DNA of 64,000 nucleotides from Mycobacterium adipatum (GCF_001644575.1 NZ_CP015596.1:2232001-2296000), one strand, 5' to 3'. Counted from the first letter of the stretch, positions 1-11,098 are shown. Made by a program: numbers and translations. Notes: generated by a model not told the origin, from the sequence alone.

Positions 1-539
1 AGTTTCGAGGTGGTGTAACGACGGCGACCGTCGACCGGTTCGTCGGGTTGTGGATGCGCGAGCGCCTCGGCGGTGGTGTAGCGCGGGTGTGGCATACCGG
101 TGAACTTCTTCGGATCGTGAGTTCCGCTGGCCACCATCACGATCCGGGCGGGCGCGACCAGTTGCGCGCGCAGGCCCTCGATGAGCGCGAAATGTCCGAG
201 GTGATTGACCCCGAAGGTGATCTCCACGCCGTCCGCGGTCATCTGGAGGCCCGAGACCACCTGCAAGCCGGCATTGCAGACCACGGCGTGCAAGGCAGGC
301 AGGCCCGCCGCGGCAACGGCGGTGGTGAAGGCGTGCACCGAAGCCAACGAGGCCAGGTCGCAGGCCAGCACTGTGCAGCGGTCGGGGGCGCCGAGCTCGG
401 CGACGGCTGCCGCGCCCCGCGACACGTCGCGGACGGCGAGCACGATGTGCCAGGACTCGTCGCGGGCCAGGATCGCCCGGGCGCATTCGAGGCCGAGGCC
501 GGTATTGGCTCCGGTGATGATCACCGATCGGTTATTCAT
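1..539 (-). CDS. Short-chain dehydrogenase/reductase, C-terminus cut by window edge
   Basis: The first 179 residues of an SDR-family oxidoreductase read from the ATG at 539 leftwards off the window. The Rossmann motif TGANTGLG lies at about residues 9-16, an acidic DLA follows strand 3, the NAG motif is present (CNAGLQ), a Ser sits in VMVASGTHD, and the catalytic YxxxK (YTTSK) lies just before the edge, so it looks enzymatically intact. The closest family type is the retinol dehydrogenase/protochlorophyllide-reductase-like SDRs; the substrate is unknown. The start overlaps the stop of the upstream TetR gene (ATGA), and the GGAGG ribosome site lies inside the TetR 3' end, so the two are translationally coupled and probably controlled by that repressor. 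Confidence 0.9.
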   Translation of the reverse strand, partial: MNNRSVIITGANTGLGLECARAILARDESWHIVLAVRDVSRGAAAVAELGAPDRCTVLACDLASLASVHAFTTAVAAAGLPALHAVVCNAGLQVVSGLQMTADGVEITFGVNHLGHFALIEGLRAQLVAPARIVMVASGTHDPKKFTGMPHPRYTTAEALAHPQPDEPVDGRRRYTTSK

Positions 540-1141
540 TTTTCCTCCAAGAGGATTGGGATCAGGGCCTGGATGGTTTGAATCAACCGCACGTACATCC
601 GGTCGACGTCGGTGCTGTCCGGTTCGAGGTGGTCGGCGAAGAAGATGCCGTCCGACATCGCGGTGGCGACGGCGGCCAGTTCGGCGACGATGTGTTCGGC
701 CCTGTCGGGGGCGAGGTCGTCGGGGAGCAGCGGCCGGATCACGTCGGCGAATCCGGCGATCGCGGTGTCGCGGACTCGGCGGACGGCGGCGGCCACCGCG
801 GGGTCGTCGCTGCGCTCCAGCGACAGCATGTACACCAGCCGGAAGAAATCCGGATTGGCCACCATGAGTTTCGCGGCGGCGGCGCGTTGGGCCTCGATAT
901 CACCGCTGCTGCGGGGAAGCTGCGCGAAGTAGCGTTGCGCGCCGCGCTCCATGACGGCGGCCAGCACACCCTCCTTGGAGCCGAAGTGCCAGTAGATCGA
1001 ACTCGCGGGCAGGCCGGTCTCCCGGCGGATGTGGCTGATCGAGGTCGCCGCGTAGCCCTGGGTGGCCATCAGTCGTTCGGTCGCGTCCAGGATCAGCTCG
1101 CGGGAGTCCTCGCCCTGGCGTTGACGTTGCGTCGGCGGCAT
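536..1141 (-). CDS. TetR/AcrR-family transcriptional regulator
   Basis: A 201-residue protein with an N-terminal TetR helix-turn-helix at about residues 13-60 (ILDATERLMATQGY ... SISHIRRETGLPASSIYWHFGSKEGV, typical of the family) and a divergent helical ligand-binding C-terminal domain. It starts at ATG 1141, only 9 bp from a perfect inverted repeat (1150-1175) that is almost certainly its operator, implying autorepression. It is co-transcribed with the overlapping SDR gene, whose substrate or product is a plausible inducer. The ligand cannot be read from the sequence. Confidence 0.92.
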   Translation of the reverse strand: MPPTQRQRQGEDSRELILDATERLMATQGYAATSISHIRRETGLPASSIYWHFGSKEGVLAAVMERGAQRYFAQLPRSSGDIEAQRAAAAKLMVANPDFFRLVYMLSLERSDDPAVAAAVRRVRDTAIAGFADVIRPLLPDDLAPDRAEHIVAELAAVATAMSDGIFFADHLEPDSTDVDRMYVRLIQTIQALIPILLEEK

Positions 1142-1149
1142 CCGGATTC

Positions 1150-1175
1150 CTGTCTGTAAGGATCGTTACAGACAG
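1150..1175. promoter_or_regulatory. Perfect TetR-type operator palindrome
   Basis: Two 10-bp arms, CTGTCTGTAA (1150-1159) and TTACAGACAG (1166-1175), are exact reverse complements separated by 6 bp. The site lies immediately upstream of the TetR start at 1141 and has the size expected for a TetR dimer site. Binding by the adjacent regulator is inferred from position and symmetry. Confidence 0.75.
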
Positions 1176-1219
1176 AGTAGCGCGTGTAGGCCTTCGTGTC
1201 ATGGTGGGCGGCACGCGGC

Positions 1220-1498
1220 CTATCCGGCCTCGGGGCAAGCTGCACAGGCGCCGCACCGCGGCCAGGCCGGCCGGGGTGCGGGCCAATGCCGCGACACAGC
1301 CTCGGGCCCGGCGCGGCGCGTCACCGAGCCCAGCACGAGAGCCGCGATGATGGCGTCATCGGCGTATCCCAGCACGGGGATGACGTCGGGTATAAGGTCG
1401 AAAGGCAAGGCCAGATAGGCCGGCAACAAGGCCAGGTGGACGCGCACACCGCGGCTGATACCCGGATCTGCGGCCAGCCGCTTGGCTACTGCACAAAG
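1220..1498 (-). pseudogene. DUF1232 (YkvA-like) gene, 5' end missing at the tRNA-Arg
   Basis: The reading frame directly after the tRNA CCA encodes a recognisable DUF1232 core (LALPFDLIPDVIPVLGYADD), normally a small membrane-associated domain of unknown function. The frame runs without a stop back through the tRNA gene, and no ATG exists between tRNA and domain. The first in-frame GTG is at 1447, giving only 75 residues. The family members I recall have a longer N-terminal part. Either it starts at GTG 1447 with no obvious ribosome site, or the 5' part was lost when the tRNA 3' end was joined here. I call it a probable remnant; a short functional protein is not excluded. Confidence 0.55.
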
Positions 1499-1499
1499 G

Positions 1500-1575
1500 T
1501 GGTGCCCCCGGCAGGATTCGAACCTGCGGCCTTCTGCTCCGGAGGCAGACGCTCTATCCCCTGAGCTACGGGGGC
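1500..1575 (-). tRNA. tRNA-Arg, anticodon CCG
   Basis: A cloverleaf can be drawn on the minus strand: acceptor GCCCCCG (1575-1569) pairs with CGGGGGC (1510-1504), the T arm contains GGTTCGAATCC, and the anticodon stem TCTGC/GCAGA carries loop CTCCGGA, giving anticodon CCG, which reads CGG arginine codons. CCA is encoded (1502-1500). A TAGGCT -10-like box at 1615-1610, identical to the one in the rRNA promoter of this window, lies about 35 bp upstream. It is divergent from argS, which charges this tRNA. Confidence 0.95.
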
Positions 1576-1677
1576 GCAAGCAGAGGATGCTGCGCCGTTG
1601 GGCGTGCATAGCCTAACCCATCTCCAAGCGGTAATGGATTCGGGACCTGGGTACCCCGCACCATAGGATGGTCCCTC

Positions 1678-3330
1678 GTGACACCTGCCGACCTGGCTGC
1701 CCTGCTCAAGACCACCGCCGCCGCGGTCCTGGCCGAGCACAGCCTCGACCCCAGCGCGCTGCCCGAGACGATCACCGTCGAGCGCCCGCGCAACCCTGAG
1801 CACGGCGATTACGCCACCAACGTGGCCCTGCAACTCGGGAAGAAGGTCGGGGTCAACCCGCGCGAGCTCGCCGGCTGGCTGGCGGCCGCACTGGCCGACG
1901 CCGACGGCATCGCGGCCGCCGAGATCGCCGGCCCCGGCTTCGTCAACCTGCGCATCGAGGCGTCCGCGCAGGGGGTGGTCGTCACCAACGTGCTTACCGC
2001 GGCGGGCGACTACGGCCACTGCGCCGATCTGGCCGATCAGAACATCAACCTGGAATTCGTCTCGGCGAACCCGACCGGCCCCATCCACATCGGCGGCACC
2101 CGCTGGGCGGCCGTCGGCGACGCGCTCGGCCGGCTGCTGAGCACCCAGGGCGCCCGGGTCACCCGGGAGTATTACTTCAACGACCACGGCGCCCAGATCG
2201 ACCGGTTCGCCCGCTCGTTGGTCGCCGCCGCCAAGGGCGAGCCCGCACCCGAGGACGGCTACGCCGGGACGTACATCAACGACATCGCCGCCGCGATCAT
2301 GGCCCAGGCACCCGGCGCACTGAGCCTGCCCGCCGACCAGCAGCAGGAGACGTTCCGCTCGATCGGCGTGGACCTGATGTTCACCCACATCAAATCCTCG
2401 CTGCACGAGTTCGGCACCGACTTCGACGTGTACACCCACGAGGACTCGATGCACACCTCCGGCCGGGTGGACCAGGCGATCGCCAGGCTGCGCGACAACG
2501 GCGCCATCTACGAGAAGGACGGCGCAACGTGGCTGCGCACCACCGAGTTCGGTGACGACAAGGACCGGGTGGTCATCAAGAGCGACGGCAACCCGGCCTA
2601 TGTCGCCGGCGACCTCGCCTACTACCTGGACAAGCGCGAGCGCGGCTTCACGCTGTGCATCTACATGCTCGGCGCCGACCATCACGGCTACATCGCCCGG
2701 CTCAAGGCGGCGGCCGCCGCCCTGGGTGACGACCCGGCCACCGTCGAGGTACTGATCGGGCAGATGGTCAACCTGGTGCGCGACGGCCAGCCGGTGCGGA
2801 TGAGCAAGCGGGCCGGCACCGTCATCACCCTCGATGACCTGGTGGACGCCATCGGCGTCGACGCCGCCCGGTACGTGCTGATCCGGTCCTCTGTGAACAG
2901 CCCGATCGATATCGACCTGGCACTGTGGTCATCGGCGTCCAACGAGAACCCGGTCTACTACGTGCAGTACGCGCACGCGCGGCTGTCCGCGTTGGCGCGC
3001 AACGCAGCCGAACTGGGGCTGAGCGCGGACACCGCGCACCTCGACCTGCTGACCCATGACCGGGAGGCCACCCTGATGCGGACCCTCGGTGAGTTCGGTC
3101 GGATTCTCAAAACCGCTGCGTCGCTTCGGGAACCGCACCGCGTATGCCGGTACCTGGAAGACCTGGCGGGGGACTACCACCGGTTCTACGACTCCTGCCG
3201 AGTGCTGCCCCAGGGCGACGAGACCCCCGGCGAGCTCAACGCCGCGCGGCTGGCGCTGTGTGAGGCCACCCGTCAGGTCATCGCCAACGGTCTGACGATC
3301 CTCGGCGTCAGCGCGCCGGAGCGGATGTGA
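1678..3330 (+). CDS. argS: Arginyl-tRNA synthetase
   Basis: A class I aminoacyl-tRNA synthetase of 550 residues that attaches arginine to tRNA-Arg in the cytosol. It has an N-terminal Add-1 tRNA-binding domain (about 1-90), the HIGH-type motif HIGG at 137-140, a KMSKS-type loop MSKRAG at about 375-380, and a C-terminal DALR anticodon-binding domain ending in the typical ERM. The GTG start at 1678 fits the family length. Its stop overlaps the lysA start by 4 bp. It begins the argS-lysA-hom-thrC-thrB run, and its promoter must lie in the 102 bp shared with the divergent tRNA-Arg gene. Confidence 0.97.
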   Translation: MTPADLAALLKTTAAAVLAEHSLDPSALPETITVERPRNPEHGDYATNVALQLGKKVGVNPRELAGWLAAALADADGIAAAEIAGPGFVNLRIEASAQGVVVTNVLTAAGDYGHCADLADQNINLEFVSANPTGPIHIGGTRWAAVGDALGRLLSTQGARVTREYYFNDHGAQIDRFARSLVAAAKGEPAPEDGYAGTYINDIAAAIMAQAPGALSLPADQQQETFRSIGVDLMFTHIKSSLHEFGTDFDVYTHEDSMHTSGRVDQAIARLRDNGAIYEKDGATWLRTTEFGDDKDRVVIKSDGNPAYVAGDLAYYLDKRERGFTLCIYMLGADHHGYIARLKAAAAALGDDPATVEVLIGQMVNLVRDGQPVRMSKRAGTVITLDDLVDAIGVDAARYVLIRSSVNSPIDIDLALWSSASNENPVYYVQYAHARLSALARNAAELGLSADTAHLDLLTHDREATLMRTLGEFGRILKTAASLREPHRVCRYLEDLAGDYHRFYDSCRVLPQGDETPGELNAARLALCEATRQVIANGLTILGVSAPERM

Positions 3331-4721
3331 GCGCACAGTCCGGCACCGCGGTGCCGCCCAAACCCGGCACCAGTGACGAGATCATGCTGCTCGCCCCGAA
3401 TGTGTGGCCGCGCAGCCTGGTTCGCGGCGCCGACGGCGTGGTGACGGTGGCCGGTGTGTCGGTCACCGATCTGGCCGAGCGCTTCGGCACCCCGCTGTTC
3501 GTCATCGACGAAGACGATTTCCGCGGCCGCTGCCGCGAGATCGCCTCGGCGTTCGGCGGTGGGGAGCATGTGCACTACGCGTCCAAGGCGTTCCTGTGCA
3601 GCGAGATCGCGCGCTGGGTGCACCAGGAAGGTCTGTCATTGGACGTCGCGACCGGCGGCGAGCTCGCGGTCGCATTGCACGCCGACTTTCCTGCCGAGCG
3701 AATCACCGTGCACGGCAACAATAAATCTGTCGAGGAGCTCACCACCGCGGTGAACGCCGGCGTCGGGCATATCGTGGTGGACTCCGAGATCGAGATCGAG
3801 CGGCTGGAGGCCGTCGCGGGCGCCGCGGGCGTCGTCCAGGACGTGCTGGTGCGGGTGACCCCCGGTGTGGAGGCACACACCCACGAGTTCATCTCCACCG
3901 CACACGAGGACCAGAAGTTCGGGTTGTCGCTGGCCAGCGGCGCCGCGATGGAAGCGGTCCGCCGGGTCTTCGCCACCCAGAACCTGCGCCTGGTCGGCCT
4001 GCACTGCCATGTCGGCTCGCAGATCTTCGACGTGTCCGGCTTCGAGATCGCCGCGCGCCGCCTGCTCGGCCTGCTCCGCGATGTCGTCGCGGAGTTCGGT
4101 GTCGAGAAGACCGCGCAGATGGACATTCTCGATCTCGGAGGTGGGTTGGGTATCTCCTATCTGCCGCACGACGACCCACCGCCGATGCAGGAATTGGCCG
4201 ACAAGCTCACCGCGATCGTCCGCAACGAATCAGCCGCGGTCGGGTTGCCCACCCCCACCCTGGTGGTCGAGCCGGGCCGGGCGATCGCCGGACCGGGCAC
4301 GATCACGCTCTACGAGGTCGGGACGGTCAAGGACGTGGCCATCTCGGCCGACAAGCACCGGCGCTATGTCAGCGTCGACGGCGGGATGAGCGACAACATC
4401 CGGCCCGCCCTGTACGACGCCGAGTACGACGCCCGGCTGGTCTCGCGGGTCAGCGACTCCGCCGCGGTGCTCGCGCGCATCGTCGGAAAGCACTGTGAGA
4501 GCGGCGACATCATCGTGCGCGACACCTGGGTCTCCGACGACCTGGCGCCGGGGGACCTGCTGGCCGTCGCCGCCACCGGCGCGTACTGCTACTCGATGTC
4601 GAGCCGGTACAACCTGCTGCGGCGCCCGGCCGTGGTCGCGGTAAAGGACGGAAGTGCGCGGCTGATCCTGCGCCGGGAAACCGTCGAGGATCTTCTGAGC
4701 TTGGAGGTGGGTAATGAGTGA
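3327..4721 (+). CDS. lysA: Diaminopimelate decarboxylase
   Basis: A PLP enzyme of 464 residues that decarboxylates meso-diaminopimelate to L-lysine, the last step of lysine synthesis. It is a fold-III (alanine racemase-like) barrel: the PLP lysine is K87 in HYASKAFL, followed by HCHVGSQI, a glycine-rich phosphate loop (DLGGGLG) and EPGRAIAGP, and the C-terminal domain contains the conserved CESGDII and [12 protein letters not shown] substrate-binding segments. The GTG start at 3327 overlaps the argS stop (GTGA), giving translational coupling. The 3' end overlaps hom by 8 bp. Confidence 0.97.
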   Translation: MSAQSGTAVPPKPGTSDEIMLLAPNVWPRSLVRGADGVVTVAGVSVTDLAERFGTPLFVIDEDDFRGRCREIASAFGGGEHVHYASKAFLCSEIARWVHQEGLSLDVATGGELAVALHADFPAERITVHGNNKSVEELTTAVNAGVGHIVVDSEIEIERLEAVAGAAGVVQDVLVRVTPGVEAHTHEFISTAHEDQKFGLSLASGAAMEAVRRVFATQNLRLVGLHCHVGSQIFDVSGFEIAARRLLGLLRDVVAEFGVEKTAQMDILDLGGGLGISYLPHDDPPPMQELADKLTAIVRNESAAVGLPTPTLVVEPGRAIAGPGTITLYEVGTVKDVAISADKHRRYVSVDGGMSDNIRPALYDAEYDARLVSRVSDSAAVLARIVGKHCESGDIIVRDTWVSDDLAPGDLLAVAATGAYCYSMSSRYNLLRRPAVVAVKDGSARLILRRETVEDLLSLEVGNE

Positions 4722-6033
4722 AAAGGCCATCGGCGTAGCGGTGCTCGGCCTCGGGAACGTCGGCACCGAGGTGGTGCGCATCATCGAGGAGAGCGCCGCC
4801 GACCTGGAGGCGCGGATCGGCGCCCCGCTGGAGTTGCGCGGTGTCGGAGTGCGCCGGGTCGCCAAGGATCGCGGTGTCCCGGTCGAGCTGCTCACCGACG
4901 ACATCGAGGCACTCGTCTCCCGTGATGACGTCGACATCGTGGTGGAGCTGATGGGTCCGGTGGAGCCCGCCCGCAAGGCCATCATGGCCGCACTGGAGCA
5001 GGGCAAGTCGGTGGTCACCGCCAACAAGGCGTTGATGGCCCAGTCCACCGGAGAGCTCGCCCAGGCCGCCGAAAAGGCGCGTGTCGACCTGTATTTCGAG
5101 GCGGCGGTGGCCGGTGCGATCCCGGTGATCCGTCCGCTGACCCAGTCGCTGGCCGGTGACACGGTGCTGCGGGTCGCCGGCATCGTCAACGGCACCACCA
5201 ACTACATCCTGTCGGCGATGAACGACACCGGCGCCTCGTACGAGAGTGCGCTGGCCGATGCCAGCGCATTGGGTTATGCCGAGGCCGACCCGACCGCCGA
5301 CGTCGAGGGCTACGACGCCGCAGCCAAGGCGGCCATCCTCGCCTCCATTGCGTTCCACACGCGGGTGACCGCCGACGACGTCTACCGCGAGGGCATCACC
5401 AAGGTCAGTGCCGAGGACTTCGAGTCGGCCAAGGCGCTCGGCTGCAATATCAAGCTGCTGGCGATCTGCGAGCGGCTCACCAGCGGTAAAGGCAAACAAC
5501 GGGTTTCGGCGCGGGTGTACCCGGCGCTGGTTCCGATGGATCATCCGCTGGCAACGGTGAACGGTGCCTTCAATGCGGTGGTGGTCGAAGCCGAGGCGGC
5601 CGGTCGGCTGATGTTCTACGGTCAGGGCGCCGGAGGCGCGCCGACCGCGTCGGCGGTGATGGGTGATCTGGTGATGGCCGCTCGAAACCGCGTGCAGGGT
5701 GGCCGGGGGCCACGCGAGTCCAAGTACGCCAAACTGCCGATCGCACCCATCGGAGCCATCCCGACGCGCTACTACGTCAACATGAACGTCAAGGACCGCC
5801 CGGGTGTGTTGTCCGCGGTGGCCGCCGAATTCAGCAAGCACGAGGTCAGCATCGCCGAGGTCCGCCAGGAGGGGATGACCGACGACGAGGGCGAACTCTG
5901 CGGCGCCCGCATCGTCGTGGTCACCCACCGGGCCACCGATGCCGCGTTGTCCAAAACCGTCGAGGCGCTGGCCGAACTCGATGTCGTACAGAACATCAAC
6001 AGCGTGCTTCGTATGGAAGGGGCAACAGCATGA
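4714..6033 (+). CDS. hom: Homoserine dehydrogenase
   Basis: A 439-residue NAD(P)-dependent enzyme that reduces aspartate semialdehyde to homoserine, the branch to threonine, methionine and isoleucine (called thrA in M. tuberculosis). It has an N-terminal Rossmann domain with GLGNVGTEV, the catalytic domain (NGTTNYIL, then [19 protein letters not shown]), and a C-terminal ACT domain ([26 protein letters not shown] region), which in this family gives threonine feedback inhibition. It overlaps lysA by 8 bp and thrC by 4 bp. Confidence 0.97.
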   Translation: MSEKAIGVAVLGLGNVGTEVVRIIEESAADLEARIGAPLELRGVGVRRVAKDRGVPVELLTDDIEALVSRDDVDIVVELMGPVEPARKAIMAALEQGKSVVTANKALMAQSTGELAQAAEKARVDLYFEAAVAGAIPVIRPLTQSLAGDTVLRVAGIVNGTTNYILSAMNDTGASYESALADASALGYAEADPTADVEGYDAAAKAAILASIAFHTRVTADDVYREGITKVSAEDFESAKALGCNIKLLAICERLTSGKGKQRVSARVYPALVPMDHPLATVNGAFNAVVVEAEAAGRLMFYGQGAGGAPTASAVMGDLVMAARNRVQGGRGPRESKYAKLPIAPIGAIPTRYYVNMNVKDRPGVLSAVAAEFSKHEVSIAEVRQEGMTDDEGELCGARIVVVTHRATDAALSKTVEALAELDVVQNINSVLRMEGATA

Positions 6034-7136
6034 CCGGCGGGGCGAGCGATGCGACGGGAAATGCCACCGGACCGGTGCACCAGGCATGGCCGGGACTGAT
6101 CGCCGCTTACCGGGACCGACTGCCGGTCGAGGACCATTGGACGCCGATCACCCTGCTGGAGGGCGGTACCCCGCTCATCCACGCCAAGCGACTGTCCGAG
6201 CAGACCGGCTGCACGGTGCATCTGAAGGTGGAGGGGCTCAACCCCACCGGCTCGTTCAAGGACCGTGGCATGACCATGGCCGTGACCGATGCGATCGCCC
6301 GCGGCCAGCAGGCCGTGCTGTGTGCTTCCACCGGCAACACCTCGGCATCGGCGGCGGCCTACGCGGCCCGCGCCGGCATCACCTGTGCGGTGCTGATCCC
6401 GCAGGGCAAGATCGCGATGGGCAAACTCGCCCAGGCAGTCATGCACGGCGCCAAGATCATTCAGGTCGAAGGCAACTTCGACGATTGCCTGGAGCTGGCC
6501 CGTAAGCTGACCGCGGACTACCCGACCATCGCCCTGGTCAACTCGGTCAACCCGGTCCGCATCGAGGGCCAGAAGACCGCCGCGTTCGAGATCATCGACG
6601 TCCTGGGCACCGCACCGGACGTCCATTCGCTGCCGGTCGGCAACGCCGGAAACATCACCGCCTATTGGCGCGGCTATCGCGAGTATCACCGCGACGGCCT
6701 GTCCGACCGGCTGCCACGCATGCTCGGTACCCAGGCCGCGGGTGCCGCGCCACTGGTCAGCGGGCACCCGGTGACCAACCCGGAGACCATTGCCACCGCG
6801 ATCCGTATCGGCTCACCGGCATCGTGGAACTCGGCGGTCGAAGCCCAGGAGCAGTCCGAAGGACGCTTCCTGGCCGCCACCGACGACGAGATCCTGGCGG
6901 CCTACCGATTGGTGGCCGCGGCCGAAGGCGTGTTCGTCGAGCCGGCGTCGGCGGCGAGCATCGCCGGCTTGCTCAAGTCGATCGAAGACGGTTGGGTCAA
7001 GCCCGGATCCACCGTGGTGTGCACCGTCACCGGTAACGGACTCAAGGACCCGGACACCGCACTCAAGGGTATGCCCGAGGTGACCCCGATCCCGGTCGAC
7101 CCCGCCGCGGTGGTCGCGAAGCTCGGTCTGGGCTGA
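6030..7136 (+). CDS. thrC: Threonine synthase
   Basis: A 368-residue PLP-dependent fold-II enzyme that converts O-phosphohomoserine to threonine. The PLP lysine is K77 in GSFKDRG, with the [15 protein letters not shown] phosphate/serine loop and the glycine-rich VGNAGNI cofactor loop downstream. The length is that of the short actinobacterial and Bacillus class, which lacks the SAM-responsive plant extension. The ATG overlaps the hom stop (ATGA), so the two are coupled. Confidence 0.97.
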   Translation: MTGGASDATGNATGPVHQAWPGLIAAYRDRLPVEDHWTPITLLEGGTPLIHAKRLSEQTGCTVHLKVEGLNPTGSFKDRGMTMAVTDAIARGQQAVLCASTGNTSASAAAYAARAGITCAVLIPQGKIAMGKLAQAVMHGAKIIQVEGNFDDCLELARKLTADYPTIALVNSVNPVRIEGQKTAAFEIIDVLGTAPDVHSLPVGNAGNITAYWRGYREYHRDGLSDRLPRMLGTQAAGAAPLVSGHPVTNPETIATAIRIGSPASWNSAVEAQEQSEGRFLAATDDEILAAYRLVAAAEGVFVEPASAASIAGLLKSIEDGWVKPGSTVVCTVTGNGLKDPDTALKGMPEVTPIPVDPAAVVAKLGLG

Positions 7137-8105
<969 letters not shown>

Positions 8106-8392
8106 CACGCGAATAAGCGGTGCTCCTTGCTTCCAGCTCAGATGCGGGTTATTCTCGCACCGTCCAGCAATCGCAGCGGCTCTACCTGCGCCGACACTAG
8201 GACGACTACCCAATCTTTCGTTTCACTCGTGGACTGATGGTTCGCCGCACGCCGGTGGGCCCTGGCGATCACCAATGCTCCGGCGATGGTGACGCCGCGG
8301 AAGAACACGCGCTCAGCTCTTCGGCTGGGTGCAGATGACCTTCGGGGAACCCCTCGCTCACTTGAGATATGCGAGGGAAAGAAAGGAAATCC
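8106..8392 (+). promoter_or_regulatory. rho leader region
   Basis: 287 bp without a convincing gene. A GAATAA...TTATTC pair (8111-8116, 8149-8154) could form a weak thrB trailer stem. The 3' part ends in a purine-rich ribosome site (GAAAGGAAA, about 8381-8389) before the GTG of rho. Rho genes are commonly autoregulated through their leaders, so a long leader fits, but I see no specific attenuator. Confidence 0.35.
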
Positions 8393-10363
8393 GTGACTGA
8401 TACGGACCTGTTCACAGCAAGCGACGCCGGCGAGGCCGCCGCAGATTCCGCTGCCGTGGACTCAGGCAAGGCTGCGCGCAGCGCACGCGGCGGGCGTTCC
8501 GGCTCGCTGACCTCGATGCTGCTTCCTGACCTGCGCGCGCTTGCCAGCGAAGTGGGTGTCAAGGGCACCTCCGGGATGCGTAAGGGCGACCTCATCGCCG
8601 CCATCAAGGAACGTCGAGGTGAGAGCAACGGCGCACCCGCCGCGGCCCCCACCGCCGCTGCTCCGGCGGCCGCCGAGCCGGCCCCGGCCGCAACGCAGCA
8701 GGCCGACGCCACTGAAGCGCCGCAGCAGAGCAACCCGCAGCGCCGCGAGCGCCGTACCGCTGCGCGCCAATCGGGTGCGCCGGACAGCCAAAAGGCCCAG
8801 GACGGCGCCGGCGCCAAGGCCGACAACGAGGGCACGCAGGAAGCGGCGCGCCCCGAGAAGTCCGACACCAGCGCCGGCGCGGACAACAACGCCGAGACCC
8901 GGGACAATCGCGACAACCGGCAGTCCCGCAATGCCGAGGGCAACGAGGCTCAGGGCGGCGGCCAGCAGAACCGCAACAGCGGCGGCGGTAACGCCGGTGG
9001 CGGCAACAGTGGTGGCGGTGGCAACGCCGGCAACAACGCGAACAACTCCAACAACAACGATGACGAGGACGGCCGCCAGGGCCGGCGCGGCCGGCGTTTC
9101 CGCGACCGCAGGCGGCGCGGCGAGCGTGCCGACGGCGGCGGCGGCGGCAACAGCGGCGGCGGGGGTGACCGCGGCGACCGCGACACCGAGCTGCGCGAGG
9201 ACGATGTCGTCCAGCCGGTGGCCGGCATCCTCGACGTGCTCGACAACTACGCCTTCGTGCGGACTTCGGGCTACCTGGCCGGCCCCAACGACGTGTACGT
9301 GTCGATGAACATGGTGCGCAAGAACGGCCTGCGCCGCGGTGACGCGGTGACCGGTGCCGTGCGGGTGGCCCGCGAGGGCGAAGGCGGCGGCGGGAACAAC
9401 CCGCGCCAGAAGTTCAACCCGCTGGTGCGCCTGGACACCGTCAACGGTGGCCCGGTGGAGAACGCCAAGAACCGGCCCGACTTCCAGAAGCTGACCCCGC
9501 TGTATCCCAATCAGCGGTTGCGCCTGGAGACCACCCCGGAACGCCTCACCACCCGCGTCATCGACCTGATCATGCCGATCGGCAAGGGGCAGCGCGCGCT
9601 GATCGTGTCACCGCCCAAGGCCGGTAAGACCACGATCATGCAGGACATCGCCAACGCGATCACCAAGAACAACCCGGAATGCCATCTGATGGTCGTGCTC
9701 GTCGACGAGCGCCCCGAAGAGGTCACCGATATGCAGCGTTCGGTGGTCGGCGAGGTGATCGCCTCGACGTTCGACCGTCCGCCCTCAGACCACACCCAGG
9801 CCGCTGAGCTGGCCATCGAGCGGGCCAAGCGCCTGGTCGAGCAGGGCAAGGACGTCGTGGTCTTGCTGGACTCGATCACCCGTCTGGGCCGCGCCTACAA
9901 CAATGCGTCCCCGGCATCGGGCCGTATCCTCTCCGGTGGTGTCGACTCGACCGCGCTCTACCCGCCCAAGCGTTTCCTGGGCGCGGCGCGCAATATCGAG
10001 CACGGCGGTTCGCTGACCATCATCGCCACGGCCATGGTCGAGACCGGCTCCACCGGTGACACCGTGATCTTCGAGGAGTTCAAGGGCACCGGTAACGCCG
10101 AACTGAAGCTCGACCGCAAGATCGCCGAGCGCCGCGTGTTCCCGGCCGTCGACGTCAACCCGTCGGGTACCCGTAAGGATGAGCTGCTGCTGGGCGCCGA
10201 CGAGTTCGCCGTCGTGCACAAGCTGCGTCGGGTGCTGTCCGGGCTGGATCCGCATCAGGCCATCGATCTGCTGATGAGCCAGCTGCGCAAGACCAAGACC
10301 AACTACGAGTTCCTGGTCCAGGTGTCCAAGAACACCCCGGGCGGAAACAGCGACAACGACTGA
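8393..10363 (+). CDS. rho: Transcription termination factor Rho with long disordered N-terminus
   Basis: A 656-residue homohexameric RNA/DNA helicase that ends unprotected transcripts. I chose the GTG at 8393 because the protein then begins VTDTDLFTA, as in mycobacterial Rho (initiator Met plus TDTDL), after a good ribosome site; an upstream ATG at 8369 is in frame but unlikely. The order is a SAP-like Rho N-domain (about 35-80), a roughly 190-residue low-complexity Ala/Pro/Gln then Gly/Asn-rich insert with Arg-rich patches, the cold-shock RNA-binding domain (about 275-350), then the ATPase with P-loop PPKAGKT (407-413), VDERPEE, the Q-loop and the R-loop. The inserted region is larger than in E. 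coli and is known in actinobacteria to add RNA affinity. Confidence 0.97.
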   Translation: MTDTDLFTASDAGEAAADSAAVDSGKAARSARGGRSGSLTSMLLPDLRALASEVGVKGTSGMRKGDLIAAIKERRGESNGAPAAAPTAAAPAAAEPAPAATQQADATEAPQQSNPQRRERRTAARQSGAPDSQKAQDGAGAKADNEGTQEAARPEKSDTSAGADNNAETRDNRDNRQSRNAEGNEAQGGGQQNRNSGGGNAGGGNSGGGGNAGNNANNSNNNDDEDGRQGRRGRRFRDRRRRGERADGGGGGNSGGGGDRGDRDTELREDDVVQPVAGILDVLDNYAFVRTSGYLAGPNDVYVSMNMVRKNGLRRGDAVTGAVRVAREGEGGGGNNPRQKFNPLVRLDTVNGGPVENAKNRPDFQKLTPLYPNQRLRLETTPERLTTRVIDLIMPIGKGQRALIVSPPKAGKTTIMQDIANAITKNNPECHLMVVLVDERPEEVTDMQRSVVGEVIASTFDRPPSDHTQAAELAIERAKRLVEQGKDVVVLLDSITRLGRAYNNASPASGRILSGGVDSTALYPPKRFLGAARNIEHGGSLTIIATAMVETGSTGDTVIFEEFKGTGNAELKLDRKIAERRVFPAVDVNPSGTRKDELLLGADEFAVVHKLRRVLSGLDPHQAIDLLMSQLRKTKTNYEFLVQVSKNTPGGNSDND

Positions 10364-10383
10364 CCGGCTCTGCACCATCTGCG

Positions 10384-10430
10384 ATTTCGGCGCGGTTGCG
10401 TACGCTCAGCGTACGTTTCCGCGCCGAAAT
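10384..10430. terminator. Nested dyad between convergent rho and tetR
   Basis: An almost perfect 47-bp dyad: the outer arms ATTTCGGCGCGG (10384-10395) and CCGCGCCGAAAT (10419-10430) pair fully, a 3-nt symmetric internal loop follows, and the inner arms CGTACGCT and AGCGTACG pair around a single C (10407). It sits 20 bp after the rho stop and 4 bp before the tetR stop, so it could end transcription from both sides, although there is no U-tract. It may instead be a dispersed palindromic repeat. Confidence 0.6.
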
Positions 10431-10434
10431 GCGT

Positions 10435-11034
10435 TCAGGCCGTGGGATCGCTGCGCAGAGCCGGCAGCAGGTAGCGCCGGATATGGGTGAGAAGTTGGGC
10501 TGAATCGCTGGGATCCAGCGTGTCGCCCGGCACGGTCGCCAGCGAAATCACCACGCGGGCAACCCATTCCGAGGCCTCGTCGATGACGGTGTCGGGGTGG
10601 ATCTCGCCGCCGTCACGGGCCGCGATCAGGTAGCGGGACCAGAACCCGGCGAGGTCGGGCACCAAGCCTTGCACACCGGCGCCGGCACAGGCGGCGAACT
10701 CCTCGGGTTCGTCGACGCGCAGCTTCATCAGCAGCGCGCCCGGATCGTCATACGCGGTACGGCCGTGCCGGATGCCCGCGACGATCTGCTCGTCGAGCCC
10801 GTGCACCTGTTCGAGGACGGCGTGGGCCTGCGACCAGTACGCCTCGTTGAGTCGCACGATCGCGGCACCGAGCAGTGTGACCTTGTCCGGGAAGTGCCGG
10901 TACAGCCAGCCCCGGGACACGCCCGCGGTTTCGGCCACCTCCGAGACGGTGGTCGCGCGGATGCCCTTGGCGCGCAGACACACCTCGGCCGCGTCGATCA
11001 GGCGGTCGCGGACGGTGGCCGTGCTGGTCGGCAC
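10435..11034 (-). CDS. TetR-family regulator divergent from fadD
   Basis: A 199-residue regulator with a classic N-terminal TetR HTH (LIDAAEVCLRAKGI...TTVSEVAETAGVSRGWLYRHFPDK, residues about 11-55). I chose the GTG at 11034 because a GAGGAG ribosome site precedes it; the in-frame extension further upstream has no family similarity. It is divergent from an acyl-CoA ligase gene across 142 bp that contain an inverted repeat, the usual arrangement for TetR control of fatty-acid genes. The acyl-CoA or substrate it senses is unknown. Confidence 0.9.
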   Translation of the reverse strand: MPTSTATVRDRLIDAAEVCLRAKGIRATTVSEVAETAGVSRGWLYRHFPDKVTLLGAAIVRLNEAYWSQAHAVLEQVHGLDEQIVAGIRHGRTAYDDPGALLMKLRVDEPEEFAACAGAGVQGLVPDLAGFWSRYLIAARDGGEIHPDTVIDEASEWVARVVISLATVPGDTLDPSDSAQLLTHIRRYLLPALRSDPTA

Positions 11035-11098
11035 TCGGCGTCTCCTCGGCGGTGGGGATCTGCGGATTAGCAGACGTGTCGCTGCATTCTGCCAACAA

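Noticed and set aside
1486..1609. Peptide with RSSGDRASASGAEGRRFESC encoded across the tRNA
   Set aside because: This is the usual translated shadow of a tRNA gene and not a protein.
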